Positions 1 through 9,143 are shown, counted from the stretch's first letter. The stretch is DNA of 39,308 bases from Alterirhizorhabdus solaris (GCF_007785815.1 NZ_VNIM01000035.1:1-39308); one strand, 5' to 3'. The notes: generated from the sequence alone by a model not told the origin. Made by a program: numbers and translations.

Positions 1-862
1 AGTGGCGTTGACCCGGAACCTTGGCCAGTCGGTCGGGCGCGGACAGACCATCGCGATCATCGAAAGCCGGGAAGCGGCGCAACTCAAAGGCGAAGTCGAG
101 GCATCGCGCGCTAGGCTCGCGCTCGCCAACTCGAACTTGTCGCGCGAGCAGCGACTGTTCGCGCAACGCGTTTCACCCGAGCAGGATCTGATCGCCGCAC
201 GCACTGCGGCGATCGAAGCCAGCATTGCTTACCGGCAGGCACAAAGCCAGGTGTCTGCCGCAGGTGGCGGCGGGGGAGGACTCAATCGGCTCGGCATCGT
301 CGCTCCCATTGGCGGCCAGGTCATCGCTCGCCCCGTCGTACTCGGGCAAACTGTTGCAGCCGACACGGAACTCTACCGCATCGCGAACCTCGGCCGGGTG
401 TCGCTGGCCCTCAACCTGAAGCCCGAAGATGCCGGGCGGGTTCGGCCCGGCAATGTGGTGATGGTGACGGCGCCGGGGCGGCAGACGAGTGCGCGCATCA
501 GCTTCGTGTCGCCGGCGCTTGATCCAGAGACACGGCAGGTGCCAGTCATCGCTACGCTCGACAACCGAGGCGGCCAATGGCGTGTCGGCGAGCCCGTCAG
601 TGCCTCGGTTCAATTGAGCGGAAGTGGCGGAAACTCGGCCATCCGCGTGCCGACGACAGCCGTCCAAACGGTTGAAGGCAAATCGGTCGTGTTTGTCCGC
701 ACGCCCAAGGGTTTTCAGGCGACCCCGGTCACGCTCGGCGACGCTGCCGGCGATACCGTCATCGTCCGCTCCGGCCTCACCGGTCGGGAGCAGATCGCCA
801 CTACCGGCAGCTTCACGCTCAAGGCCGAACTCGGCAAGGGCGAAGCGGCGCACGAGGATTGA
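1..862 (+). CDS. czcB: CzcB-type RND efflux periplasmic adaptor, 3' part (gene crosses the contig junction)
   Basis: This is the C-terminal three quarters of a membrane-fusion protein that links the inner-membrane pump CzcA to the outer-membrane factor CzcC. The frame is open at base 1, and its upstream part is at 38871-39181. Joined across the 127-base overlap, the gene is 1,173 nt and encodes 390 residues, normal for CzcB/CusB adaptors. Visible here are a lipoyl-like half motif (ALTRNLGQSVGRGQTIAIIES), an alpha-hairpin rich in Ala/Arg/Glu, a Gly-rich turn, the second lipoyl half (GIVAPIGGQVIARPVVLGQTV) and a beta-barrel/membrane-proximal domain. The stop at 860-862 lies 4 bases before the czcA start, so the genes are co-transcribed. 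The GTG at base 2 is not a real start. The exact metal (Zn, Cd, Co or Ni) cannot be read from the adaptor. Confidence 0.93.
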   Translation, partial: VALTRNLGQSVGRGQTIAIIESREAAQLKGEVEASRARLALANSNLSREQRLFAQRVSPEQDLIAARTAAIEASIAYRQAQSQVSAAGGGGGGLNRLGIVAPIGGQVIARPVVLGQTVAADTELYRIANLGRVSLALNLKPEDAGRVRPGNVVMVTAPGRQTSARISFVSPALDPETRQVPVIATLDNRGGQWRVGEPVSASVQLSGSGGNSAIRVPTTAVQTVEGKSVVFVRTPKGFQATPVTLGDAAGDTVIVRSGLTGREQIATTGSFTLKAELGKGEAAHED

Positions 863-866
863 TGTC

Positions 867-3800
867 ATGATCGCTCGCATCGTCACATGGGCGGTCGAGA
901 AGCGTTGGCTCGTCCTGCTCCTCACCGCCATCGCCGCCGTTATCGGCGGTTGGTCCCTCTACCGGCTCCCGATCGACGCGGTGCCGGACATCACGAACAA
1001 TCAGGTTCAGATCAATGTTCGCGCGTCCGCACTGTCGCCCGAACTGGTCGAGAAGCAGGTGTCGTTCCCGATCGAAACGGCCCTTGCCGGCATTCCCGGC
1101 CTCGACAACACCCGCTCGCTGAGCCGTAACGGCTTTGCCCAGATCACTGCTGTCTTCGACGAATCCACCGACATCTACTTTGCCCGCCAACAGGTCGGTG
1201 AGCGGCTGCAGGGCGTCGCAGAAAGCCTGCCCGATGGCGTGAACCCGGAGATGGGTCCGATCGCAACCGGGCTTGGTGAGGTCCTGATGTGGACCGTGCG
1301 CCTCGATCATCGGAAAGACGACAAGCATCGGCCTGGCGAACCCGGACAGCAGCCCGATGGCAGCTACATCACGCCTGAAGGCGAGCGGCTGACCAGCCAG
1401 GAGGACAAGGCAACCTATCTCCGCACCGCGCAGGACTGGATCGTAACACCGCTGCTCAAGAACACGCCCGGCCTTGCCGGCGTCGACTCGATTGGCGGGT
1501 ACTCCAAACAGTATCTCGTCGTCCCCGACGTGCAGAAGCTCGCCTCGCTCAAGATTACACTGACCGATCTCGGCACCGCTCTGGAGCGCAACAATACGAG
1601 CGTGGGCGGCGGCTTCGTCAATCGCAATGGCGAGGGCCTGGCGGTCCGTTCCGACGCGCTGGTGCGTAACGCTAACGAACTAGCACGCACCGTGGTCGCA
1701 ACCCGGGAGGGCGTGCCCATCACGCTCGATCAGGTTGCGAGCGTCCGCACGGGACAGGCGATCCGGATGGGCTCGGCGTCTGAGAACGGCACCGAGGTCG
1801 TTGTCGGCACTGCGGTCATGCGCATCGGCGAGAACAGCCGCAACGTCGCGACCGCGGTCGCCGATCGTTTGAAGGAGATCAATGCGTCGTTGCCACCCGA
1901 CGTGGTGGTGCAGCCGGTGCTGGACCGCACCGCACTGGTCAACTCGACAATCAAGACGGTCGCAAAGAACCTGAGCGAAGGCGCGCTGCTCGTCGTGGTC
2001 GTGCTGTTCCTGCTGCTCGGCAACTTTCGCGCCGCGTTGATTGCCGCGGCTGTCATTCCGATCACGATGATGCTGACCGGTTTCGGGATGCTGCGCCTCG
2101 GCGTGTCGGCGAACCTCATGAGCCTCGGAGCGCTCGACTTTGGCTTGATCGTTGATGGTGCGGTCATCATCGTCGAGAACGCGCTTAGACGCCTTGCCGA
2201 GCAACAGCATCATGAAGGACGGCTGCTGACGGTAAAGGAGCGACTGGAATCGGTGGCGACCGCGGCGCGCGAGATGATCCGTCCTTCGGTCTACGGGCAG
2301 GCGATCATTATCCTCGTCTATGTGCCGCTGCTCACGCTCACGGGCGTGGAAGGCAAGACATTCGGACCGATGGCGCTCACCGTCATCATCGCGCTGCTCT
2401 TCGCCTTCGTGCTGTCGCTGACGTTCGTTCCCGCCGCGATCGCCATCTGGCTCTCGAAAAGGGTCGAGGAGAAGGACGGTCGGATCATTGCCTGGTTGAA
2501 GGCACGCTACGAACCGGGCCTGGACAAGGCGATGAAGCGGCCCTCGATCACGATCGGGGCGAGCGTCGTCAGTCTCGTCGCAGCGGCGCTGGCTTTCACG
2601 ACGTTGGGGCAGGTGTTCCTCCCCCAGCTCGATGAAGGCGACCTGCTCATCCAGTCACTGCGTATCCCGGCGACGTCGGTTCAGCAAAGCCAGGCGATGC
2701 AGGTGCCGATCGAACGGATGGTAGCGAAGCAACCGGAGGTCCGGTTCGTCTTTTCCAAGACGGGCACGGCCGAACTCGCCTCCGACCCGATGCCGCCGAA
2801 CGCAACCGACATGTTCGTCATCCTGAAGCCTCGCGACCAATGGCCTGATCCGAAACTGGAGAAAGCAGCCCTGGTGGAGCGGTTGGAAGGCAAGCTTGGC
2901 CAAATTCCCGGCAATGCCTATGAGATCACACAACCGATCCAGATGCGCTTCAACGAGCTGATCGCCGGCGTCCGCGGCGATATTGCGGTCAAGGTGTTCG
3001 GCGACGACTTCGCCAGCATGAACCGCACCGCCGAACAGATCGCCGGCATTCTGCGCAAGACAGAGGGCGCGGCTGACGTGAAGGTTGAGCAGACGACGGG
3101 CCTTCCCATGCTCGACATCCGCGTGAACCGTGATGCGATGGCGCGGGTCGGGGTCACTGCTCAGGACGTGCAGGATACCATCACCGCCACCCTCGGGGGA
3201 CGGGAATCCGGCATGATCTTCGAGGGCGATCGGCGGTTTCCGGTCGTCATCCGCTTGTCGGATGCCGAACGCGCCGATCTGGGGCGGCTTGAACAGGTGC
3301 AGGTGCCGGTCGCCGGTGGCGGCTATGTGCCGCTGTCCAGCGTCGCGGACATCGGCGTCGTAGACGGACCGAACCAGATCAGCCGCGAGAACGGCAAGCG
3401 TCGCGTCGTTGTTCAGGCGAACGTGCGCGGGCGCGACGTCGGCGGCGTGGTGACGGATGCACAGGCTGCGGTCGCCAGCGGCGTACGTCTGCCTGCCGGC
3501 AGCTACCTCGAATGGGGCGGGCAGTTCGAAAACCTGGAGTCTGCCAGCCAGCGGCTCCAGCTTGTCATCCCGGCGTGCTTCGTCCTGATCCTCTTGCTGC
3601 TCTACGGGGCATTGGGATCGGTACGCGATGCCGCGATCGTCTTCACCGGCGTGCCGTTCGCGCTGGTGGGAGGCGTGTTGCTGCTGTTCGTGCGCGGCAT
3701 GGACTTCTCGATCTCCGCCGCGGTGGGCTTCATCGCACTGTCGGGGATCGCCGTGCTCAACGGCCTCGTCATGGTGTCATCGATCCATGACCTGATGCGA

Positions 3801-4085
3801 TCGGGGATGGGCCGGGCCGAAGCGGCGCATGCGGGTGCCTTCCAACGGCTTCGCCCCGTCGTGATGACGGCGCTCGTCGCCAGTCTCGGTTTCGTGCCGA
3901 TGGCGTTTGCGAGCGGTGCCGGCGCCGAAGTGCAGAAGCCGCTTGCGACTGTCGTCATCGGCGGCCTGATCTCGGCGACGTTGCTCACGCTGTTCGTGCT
4001 GCCGACGCTCTACGCACGGTTTGGGAGCCAAGCGATAAAAGTCGATGAGCCGGACGATGCCGCTCCGGTGCCGCAGCCTGCGTAA
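867..4085 (+). CDS. czcA: CzcA-type heavy-metal RND efflux pump
   Basis: Inner-membrane proton-driven pump of the heavy-metal efflux RND family, 1,072 residues (CzcA is about 1,060). The chosen start is ATG 867, which gives the typical N-terminus MIARIVTWAVEKRW; the frame extends upstream only by running over czcB. The transmembrane signature DFGLIVDGAVIIVEN is at residues 424-438. It fits the DFGx3DGAx3VEN pattern that Nies-type classification associates with Zn/Co/Cd (HME1) rather than Cu/Ag pumps, and D424, D430 and E437 are the expected proton-relay residues. The first TM lies near residues 14-32, with large periplasmic loops after TM1 and TM7. An insert around residues 145-185 is rich in charged and Gly/Pro residues. 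It is third in czcC-czcB-czcA. Metal specificity is inferred from the signature and from the neighbouring ZIP, CDF and P1B-4 genes. Confidence 0.95.
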   Translation: MIARIVTWAVEKRWLVLLLTAIAAVIGGWSLYRLPIDAVPDITNNQVQINVRASALSPELVEKQVSFPIETALAGIPGLDNTRSLSRNGFAQITAVFDESTDIYFARQQVGERLQGVAESLPDGVNPEMGPIATGLGEVLMWTVRLDHRKDDKHRPGEPGQQPDGSYITPEGERLTSQEDKATYLRTAQDWIVTPLLKNTPGLAGVDSIGGYSKQYLVVPDVQKLASLKITLTDLGTALERNNTSVGGGFVNRNGEGLAVRSDALVRNANELARTVVATREGVPITLDQVASVRTGQAIRMGSASENGTEVVVGTAVMRIGENSRNVATAVADRLKEINASLPPDVVVQPVLDRTALVNSTIKTVAKNLSEGALLVVVVLFLLLGNFRAALIAAAVIPITMMLTGFGMLRLGVSANLMSLGALDFGLIVDGAVIIVENALRRLAEQQHHEGRLLTVKERLESVATAAREMIRPSVYGQAIIILVYVPLLTLTGVEGKTFGPMALTVIIALLFAFVLSLTFVPAAIAIWLSKRVEEKDGRIIAWLKARYEPGLDKAMKRPSITIGASVVSLVAAALAFTTLGQVFLPQLDEGDLLIQSLRIPATSVQQSQAMQVPIERMVAKQPEVRFVFSKTGTAELASDPMPPNATDMFVILKPRDQWPDPKLEKAALVERLEGKLGQIPGNAYEITQPIQMRFNELIAGVRGDIAVKVFGDDFASMNRTAEQIAGILRKTEGAADVKVEQTTGLPMLDIRVNRDAMARVGVTAQDVQDTITATLGGRESGMIFEGDRRFPVVIRLSDAERADLGRLEQVQVPVAGGGYVPLSSVADIGVVDGPNQISRENGKRRVVVQANVRGRDVGGVVTDAQAAVASGVRLPAGSYLEWGGQFENLESASQRLQLVIPACFVLILLLLYGALGSVRDAAIVFTGVPFALVGGVLLLFVRGMDFSISAAVGFIALSGIAVLNGLVMVSSIHDLMRSGMGRAEAAHAGAFQRLRPVVMTALVASLGFVPMAFASGAGAEVQKPLATVVIGGLISATLLTLFVLPTLYARFGSQAIKVDEPDDAAPVPQPA

Positions 4086-4091
4086 TCGGCA

Positions 4092-4114
4092 GGGAGGGCG
4101 AGAACCGCCCTCCC
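4092..4114 (+). terminator. Hairpin after czcA
   Basis: A perfect 9-bp stem (gggagggcg / cgccctccc) with a 5-base loop starts 7 bases after the czcA stop. No T-run follows, so it may be a weak terminator, an attenuator or an mRNA-stabilising structure. A good ribosome site (agggaggt) for the next gene follows within 40 bases. Confidence 0.45.
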
Positions 4115-4146
4115 ATTCGCCACAGACCGGAAAGGGAGGTGCACAG

Positions 4147-4644
4147 ATGACGACGATTGATAATGTGACGGCCCTCAATGCACCGCCGCTGCGCGTATGG
4201 ACGGTTCTCACGGACTTTGCCGGGCATCCGCGGTGGAAGCCCTTCATTCAACTCTCCGGCGCCGCTGTCCCTGGTGGCGATGCTACATACACATTCCGCA
4301 TCGGCGGACTCGACAGGTCCATGACGTCGAAAGCCGACATCATCCGTGCCGACAAGCCGTTGGCATTTGCCTGGACCGCTGGCGTCGCCAAGTTCCTCCT
4401 GTTCGAGGAAGCCTATGCGTTGGAAGGGGACACTACGGGCACGCGTCTGCGCCATAGCTTGCGTTTTTCCGGCCTACTCGCCTCTCCATTGGCGGCGCTG
4501 ATGCGTCGCAAGCTTCAGGCTAGCCTGGTTCGATCCGACGAGTGCCTGGAGCGCCATCTTCGGCGTCTGTCTGCTTCGCCGTTGTCAAAGCATCGCACCC
4601 CACCAGTCCGTGCCGGGGTGAACGGACAGCGGAGGCGGAAATGA
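4147..4644 (+). CDS. SRPBCC/START-like family protein
   Basis: A 165-residue cytoplasmic protein with the polyketide cyclase/START-like (SRPBCC) pattern. It opens with VTALNAPPLRVWTVLTDFAGHPRWKPF, followed by alternating strands and a C-terminal helix. These helix-grip folds bind small hydrophobic ligands; no catalytic residues can be assigned. ATG 4147 is chosen because it has a strong ribosome site (agggaggt, 4133-4140) and because the fold starts there; upstream codons run through the czcA-distal hairpin. The stop overlaps the next start (ATGA at 4641-4644). Proteins of this family often follow czcCBA in sphingomonads as accessory genes, but no role in metal efflux can be shown here. The last 20 residues are basic and look like an unstructured tail. 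Confidence 0.75.
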   Translation: MTTIDNVTALNAPPLRVWTVLTDFAGHPRWKPFIQLSGAAVPGGDATYTFRIGGLDRSMTSKADIIRADKPLAFAWTAGVAKFLLFEEAYALEGDTTGTRLRHSLRFSGLLASPLAALMRRKLQASLVRSDECLERHLRRLSASPLSKHRTPPVRAGVNGQRRRK

Positions 4645-5021
4645 CCGCATTCCGTGCTGCGCTCGCCAGCCTGAGCATGGGCGCGGCGCTGGTCATGTCG
4701 GGCTGTTCCGAGCAGCCCCGAAAAGGGCCGCCGACCGAACAGGAGATTCACGCCAGCGACAGCGGTGTCGCCAGTGGCACACCCGGTCGCCACCCTTATC
4801 GGTGCGACGACAACCGGGCGCTTCTGATCGATTTCAAAGACCAAGGTTTGACGGTGGAGTTGCGGAGCGAGGCTCGCGCAACGCCGATCGTCCTCACCGC
4901 GCCCTCGCAAGGGCTGCAATATGTTGGCGACGCTCAAAGCGCGACCTTCTCGGGCAACGAAATCAGGATTGAGGCGACAGGGCAGCGTCCGGTCGTGTGC
5001 AGGAAGGAAACGCAGCAATGA
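4641..5021 (+). CDS. Small lipoprotein with MliC-like domain
   Basis: A 126-residue predicted lipoprotein. A signal peptide ends in the lipobox VMSGC, with C22 as the lipidated residue. The mature part resembles the MliC (C-type lysozyme inhibitor) fold, with a YRC at residues 53-55 and a C-terminal VVCR (C120) that could form the family disulfide. Between them are the short strands LLIDFKDQGLTVELRSE and the GLQYVGDAQSATFSGNEIRIE pattern that MliC domains show. ATG 4641 overlaps the stop of the previous gene by four bases, which fixes the start. It sits in a metal-efflux operon, so an envelope-stress role is plausible but inferred. The family assignment is moderate because the domain is short. 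Confidence 0.7.
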   Translation: MTAFRAALASLSMGAALVMSGCSEQPRKGPPTEQEIHASDSGVASGTPGRHPYRCDDNRALLIDFKDQGLTVELRSEARATPIVLTAPSQGLQYVGDAQSATFSGNEIRIEATGQRPVVCRKETQQ

Positions 5022-5052
5022 CTGATCGCGCTCGGATTGAACGGGCCTGACG

Positions 5053-5736
5053 ATGGCAGCGCTCAAATTCTCCCTGATCCCCATGCTCGCAATCATGATC
5101 GGAGCACTCATCGCCGGGTGGCGCACGCCAGGCGAAAAGTTGGTCGCGGCCATGCAGCACCTGGCGGCCGGCGTGGTGTTCGCCGCCGCTGCGACAGAGA
5201 TCCTGCCGCTGGTGAAGCACGGCGGTTCTCCGACCGCTACGCTGATCGGCGGGGCGCTTGGCGTCACCGTGATGCTCGGCCTCAAGGCCGCGGAAAACCG
5301 GTTTGAGGGGCCTGTCGCGCTCCTCGCCGCGATCGGACTCGATCTTGCGATAGATGGCCTGGTCCTCGGCCTCGCGTTCATCGCCGGCGAGAAGGCTGGC
5401 ACGCTGCTGGCGGTCGCGTTGACCCTCGAAGTGCTGTTCCTGGCCCTGACCCTCACCAACGATCTGACACGCCGGTATCGCAAGGTGAAGGCGATCGGCC
5501 TGACCTGCGTACTGGCGCTGCTGGTGCCGATCGGCGCGCTGGTCGCGCAGCCGGTAGCGTTGCTGACGCCGGTGTGGATCACCGGATTCCTGAGCTTCGG
5601 TCTAATGGCGCTGCTATATCTCGTCACCGAAGAGCTCCTGGTCGAGGCGCACGAGAAGCCGGACTCGCCCCTTATCAGCGCAATGTTCTTTGTCGGCTTC
5701 CTCGCGCTCCTCCTGATTGAGGAAATCATGGCATGA
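5053..5736 (+). CDS. ZIP-family metal transporter
   Basis: A 227-residue membrane protein with about eight hydrophobic segments, the usual size for bacterial ZIP (ZupT/ZntB-like) proteins. Key family positions are recognisable: HLAAGVVFAAAATEILP in an early helix, IGLDLAIDGLVLGLAFIAGEKAG in the helix that normally carries the HNxPEG-type metal site, and LVTEELLVEAHE in a later helix. The metal site is altered (D and E in place of several His), so it may differ from a standard Zn importer. ZIP proteins move Zn2+ or other divalent ions into the cytoplasm, which is unusual inside an efflux operon. It may instead tune import or run in a different mode. The gene ends with an ATGA overlap into the CDF gene. 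Confidence 0.82.
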   Translation: MAALKFSLIPMLAIMIGALIAGWRTPGEKLVAAMQHLAAGVVFAAAATEILPLVKHGGSPTATLIGGALGVTVMLGLKAAENRFEGPVALLAAIGLDLAIDGLVLGLAFIAGEKAGTLLAVALTLEVLFLALTLTNDLTRRYRKVKAIGLTCVLALLVPIGALVAQPVALLTPVWITGFLSFGLMALLYLVTEELLVEAHEKPDSPLISAMFFVGFLALLLIEEIMA

Positions 5737-6341
5737 CGGCTTCACGGAACGGGCAGGTCTCCGACGAGCGTCGCACGCTATGGATTGTGCTGTTGCTCAA
5801 CGCGGCGATCGCCGCCGGTTTCTTTGCAACCGGCCTGATCGGCGATTCCAGTGCCCTGATCGCCAATGGCGTCGACAACCTGTCTGACACGGCCGTCTAC
5901 GCCCTCAGTCTCGTTGCACTCAGCCACGGACCGGTCTGGAAGACCCGTGCGGCCACGGCTTCGGGCGTGATGCTGTTGCTTTTTGCTATCGGCATCCTTC
6001 TCGACGTCGGCCGCCGATACATTCAGGGCAGCGAGCCGATTGGTCCGACGATGATGGCCATGTCGGCCGTTGCCGCTGTCGTGAACTATATCTGCCTGCG
6101 GCTCCTTCAGCGGATCAAGCAGCCTGACGTCAATCTGCGGGCAGCGACGACGTTCAGCTTCAACGATTTCATCTCGAATGGCGGCATCCTGATAGCCGGC
6201 GCGCTTGTCCTTTGGCTGGGGACGAACTGGCCCGACCTCGTGGTCGGGCTCGCGACAGCGCTCATCGCGATCAAGGGTGGCATCGAAATCCTGCGCGACG
6301 CCCGCGCCGAAAGCAAAAGCGACGAGGACAAGACCGCATGA
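5733..6341 (+). CDS. Short cation-diffusion-facilitator-like transporter
   Basis: A 202-residue protein with the six-helix layout of the cation diffusion facilitator family but without the cytoplasmic C-terminal domain found in full CDF proteins (about 300 residues). The TM2 metal motif reads GVDNLSDTAVYAL, so the usual H/DxxxD appears as DxxxD. The TM5 motif FNDFISNGG lacks the canonical HxxxD. CDF proteins export Zn2+, Cd2+ or Co2+ by proton antiport; this form is an atypical or divergent member. The start overlaps the ZIP stop (ATGA, 5733-5736) and the stop overlaps the P-type ATPase start, so it belongs to one translationally coupled transporter set. A cytoplasmic tail of charged residues ends the protein. 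Confidence 0.8.
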   Translation: MTASRNGQVSDERRTLWIVLLLNAAIAAGFFATGLIGDSSALIANGVDNLSDTAVYALSLVALSHGPVWKTRAATASGVMLLLFAIGILLDVGRRYIQGSEPIGPTMMAMSAVAAVVNYICLRLLQRIKQPDVNLRAATTFSFNDFISNGGILIAGALVLWLGTNWPDLVVGLATALIAIKGGIEILRDARAESKSDEDKTA

Positions 6342-8839
6342 CCGACAAACTCGAACTCGACATACCTGTCCTCCTTCCTGAAGTGCCGGATGAGGCCGAT
6401 GCCTGCGTCGGCCGGCTCGTCTCGACGTTGAGCGCCAAGCCTGGCGTCGATCGCGCGCATGTCTTGCCCGCCGCAGGGGATGTCCCGGCAAAGCTCTGCA
6501 TCCATTTCGACCCTGCGGCGCTGCCGCTGCCGCGCGTCCGCGAGATGGTCCGCGCGGCGGGTGCCGAAATCAGCGGGCGATATGGCCACGCCGCTTGGGA
6601 GGTGAAGGGGATCGGCCACGAACGCCGCGCCCGGACGATCGGAGAGACGCTTTGTGCGATCCCTGGCGTCCTTCAGGCCGACGCCAGTTCGGCCGGCACG
6701 GTACGAGTGGAATTCGACCGTGAGCGGATCACCGAAAGCGCGATCGTTGACGCACTTGCCGGGCTCGGTCTCAAGCGACCCAAGCAGCTCGCAACCGACG
6801 ATCACGCCGGCCACGATCATGGCCCCGGCGGCCATGCTGCCGGCGAGGAAAGGCATGGCCCGGGTGACGGGCATGACCACTCCCATGCTGATTTTCTCGG
6901 ACCGAACACCGAGCTGATCTTCGCGCTCGCCTGTGGCGCAATGCTGGGGATCGGCTTCGCCATTGAAAAACTGGTGCCCGGGACGCCGGAATGGCTTCCG
7001 ACCGCCCTCTACATCGCGGCTTACGGCTTCGGCGGGTTCTTCACGTTGCGCGAAGCGATCGACAACCTGAAACTCAAGAAGTTCGAGATCGATACGCTGA
7101 TGCTTGTCGCGGCAGCCGGTGCGGCTGCTTTGGGCGCATGGGCGGAAGGTGCGCTGCTGCTATTCCTCTTCAGCATTGGCCATGCCCTCGAACATTACGC
7201 GATGGGCCGCGCAAAACGCGCAATTGAAGCATTGGCCGAACTCGCTCCCGAGACCGCGACGGTGCGCCGCGACGGGCAAACCCTGGAAATCCCGGCCGCA
7301 CAACTACAGGTTGGCGACGTCGCGATCGTCCGCCCCAATGAACGCCTGCCGGCAGATGGCTTTGTCATCAAGGGCACGAGCGCAATCAATCAGGCGCCCG
7401 TGACCGGCGAGAGCATTCCTGTCGACAAAGCACCGGTTGCCGACGTCGCCGTAGCCCGAGCGAAGCCCGACGCCGTCGATGCCGCCTCCCGTGTCTTCGC
7501 TGGCACGATCAACGGAGGTGCCGCGATCGAAATCGAGGTGACGCGTCGGGCAAGCGAAAGCACGCTCGCCAAGGTCGTGAAGATGGTCAGCGAGGCAGAG
7601 ACGCAGAAATCGCCGACGCAGCGCTTTACTGACCGGTTCGAGCGCATCTTCGTGCCCGCCGTGCTGATCCTCACCGTCCTGCTGCTCTTTGCCTGGGTGG
7701 TGGTGGACGAGCCGTTCCGCGATAGTTTCTATCGGGCAATGGCAGTCCTGGTCGCGGCGAGCCCGTGCGCGCTGGCTATCGCAACGCCGAGCGCCGTTCT
7801 GTCCGGAGTGGCCCGCGCCGCTCGGGGCGGCGTGCTGGTCAAGGGCGGTGCGGCGCTCGAAAATCTCGGATCCTTGAAGGCTATCGCATTCGACAAAACG
7901 GGGACACTGACCGAAGGCCGTCCTCGCATCACCGACGTGGTGCCGGTCGATGGCGCGAGCGAAACCGACCTGCTGGCGGTCGCCGTCGCTGTTGAGGGCC
8001 TAAGCGATCACCCCCTTGCACAGGCTATTGTTAAGGACGGGCGGGAAAAGCTTGGTGACAGCGCGATACCGGCTGCGAGCGACCTGAAGAGCCTTACCGG
8101 TCGGGGTGTGGTTGCGACCGTCGGCGGCGAAACGGTGTGGATCGGCAAGGTCGAGATGTTCGGTGCAGAGGGCGTGCCCTCGCTGGGAGCGGCAGCAACC
8201 GCCGCCGTGGCAGAGTTGCGCGAGAACGGTCGCACTACGATGGTGGTCAGGAAAGGCGATCGCGATCTTGGTGCCATCGGGTTGCTTGATACGCCGCGTG
8301 GCGAAGCCAAGGCTGCGCTGGAACGTCTGCGCGGCATGGGCATCACCCGGATGATTATGATTTCGGGCGATCACCAGAAGGTTGCGGAGGCAATCGCCAA
8401 GGATGTCGGTCTCGATGAAGCTTGGGGCGACCTCATGCCTGAGGACAAGGTCGCATCGATCAAGAAGATGGCGGAGACCGACAAGGTCGCGATGGTGGGT
8501 GATGGCGTCAACGACGCACCGGCAATGGCCAACGCTACAGTCGGGATCGCGATGGGCGCTGCGGGCTCGGACGTCGCCCTGGAGACGGCCGATGTGGCGT
8601 TGATGGCCGATGACCTCGCGCACCTGCCGTTCGCGGTAGGACTGAGCCGACAAACGCGTGGGATCATCCGGCAAAATGTATTCGTCAGCCTCGGAATCGT
8701 GGCGCTGCTGGTTCCCGCTACGATCTTCGGCCTTGGCATCGGCCCGGCGGTTGCGGTGCACGAGGGGTCGACGCTGCTGGTGGTTTTCAACGCTCTTCGA
8801 CTGCTCGCCTATCGCGATCCGGCAGGCAAGGCAGCTTAA
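6338..8839 (+). CDS. P1B-4-type heavy-metal-translocating ATPase (CzcP-like)
   Basis: An 833-residue ATP-driven metal exporter. Motifs seen: TGES in the actuator domain, SPC at 475-477 in TM6, DKTGT with the phosphorylated D519, a DHP dipeptide in the N domain, GDGVNDAP, and HEGST from H808 in the last TM region. SPC plus HEG(G/S)T is the signature of the P1B-4 subgroup, known to export Co2+, Zn2+ or Cd2+. The N-terminus carries two HMA-like folds with no CxxC, followed by a His-rich linker near residues 150-187 (repeated HDH, HGPG and GHDHSH). ATG 6338 is fixed by an ATGA overlap with the CDF gene; the frame continues upstream only over that gene. Last gene of the czc transcription unit. Confidence 0.94.
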   Translation: MTDKLELDIPVLLPEVPDEADACVGRLVSTLSAKPGVDRAHVLPAAGDVPAKLCIHFDPAALPLPRVREMVRAAGAEISGRYGHAAWEVKGIGHERRARTIGETLCAIPGVLQADASSAGTVRVEFDRERITESAIVDALAGLGLKRPKQLATDDHAGHDHGPGGHAAGEERHGPGDGHDHSHADFLGPNTELIFALACGAMLGIGFAIEKLVPGTPEWLPTALYIAAYGFGGFFTLREAIDNLKLKKFEIDTLMLVAAAGAAALGAWAEGALLLFLFSIGHALEHYAMGRAKRAIEALAELAPETATVRRDGQTLEIPAAQLQVGDVAIVRPNERLPADGFVIKGTSAINQAPVTGESIPVDKAPVADVAVARAKPDAVDAASRVFAGTINGGAAIEIEVTRRASESTLAKVVKMVSEAETQKSPTQRFTDRFERIFVPAVLILTVLLLFAWVVVDEPFRDSFYRAMAVLVAASPCALAIATPSAVLSGVARAARGGVLVKGGAALENLGSLKAIAFDKTGTLTEGRPRITDVVPVDGASETDLLAVAVAVEGLSDHPLAQAIVKDGREKLGDSAIPAASDLKSLTGRGVVATVGGETVWIGKVEMFGAEGVPSLGAAATAAVAELRENGRTTMVVRKGDRDLGAIGLLDTPRGEAKAALERLRGMGITRMIMISGDHQKVAEAIAKDVGLDEAWGDLMPEDKVASIKKMAETDKVAMVGDGVNDAPAMANATVGIAMGAAGSDVALETADVALMADDLAHLPFAVGLSRQTRGIIRQNVFVSLGIVALLVPATIFGLGIGPAVAVHEGSTLLVVFNALRLLAYRDPAGKAA

Positions 8840-8855
8840 ACAACGCTGAGCGAAG

Positions 8856-8873
8856 GTGTGCCACGTGGCACAC
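8856..8873. repeat. 18-bp perfect palindrome after the metal ATPase
   Basis: gtgtgccacgtggcacac is a perfect palindrome beginning 16 bases after the stop of the P-type ATPase. A short TTT follows, so it may act as a weak terminator. It is equally compatible with a dimeric regulator site, although no regulator gene is adjacent. Confidence 0.5.
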
Positions 8874-9030
8874 TTTGATAGGAAGCTACGCCGGCGGAAG
8901 TAGGAGAAGGCAATGCACGCCTCGCGTGCAAAGCCTCCGCAATCGATTCTAGCACGCCTTCTGCAAGACCGGCAACTTCGCGCCGGTGACTTGCTCGGCA
9001 GCTTCTCGCTAAACGCACTAGCAAAAAGAA

Positions 9031-9066
9031 GGCCGCCCCTTGATGCCAGCAACAGAGGGGACGGCC
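9031..9066 (-). terminator. Intrinsic terminator on the minus strand
   Basis: Read on minus, a stem of ggccg and cccct paired with agggg and cggcc (one bulged base) is followed by TTCTTTTT. It is the best-formed intrinsic terminator in the 8874-9253 stretch and would end transcription coming from traA and the DUF6118 gene. I see no convincing protein gene in 8874-9253: the small frames there lack family resemblance and good ribosome sites. Confidence 0.6.
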
Positions 9067-9143
9067 ATATTGCGGCCAATATACGCGCAAAAGAAACAAT
9101 ATCGAGGCCCATCTAACAGGTCCTGCAGGCCACAGATAAGCCA

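Noticed and set aside
1-127. Terminal 127-base direct repeat as a transposon or phage end
   Set aside because: It is inside czcB, keeps the frame on circularisation and has the exact length of an assembly overlap.
4515-5729. 404-codon minus-strand frame over the lipoprotein and ZIP genes
   Set aside because: Ser/Arg/Thr-rich shadow translation of two convincing plus-strand genes.
8000-9112. 370-codon minus-strand frame over the end of the metal ATPase
   Set aside because: It is antisense to a protein with diagnostic P-type motifs; composition is low-complexity Arg/His-rich, typical of shadow frames.
8913-9116. 67-codon plus-strand frame as a small gene
   Set aside because: No ribosome site of note and no domain; it crosses a clear minus-strand terminator hairpin.
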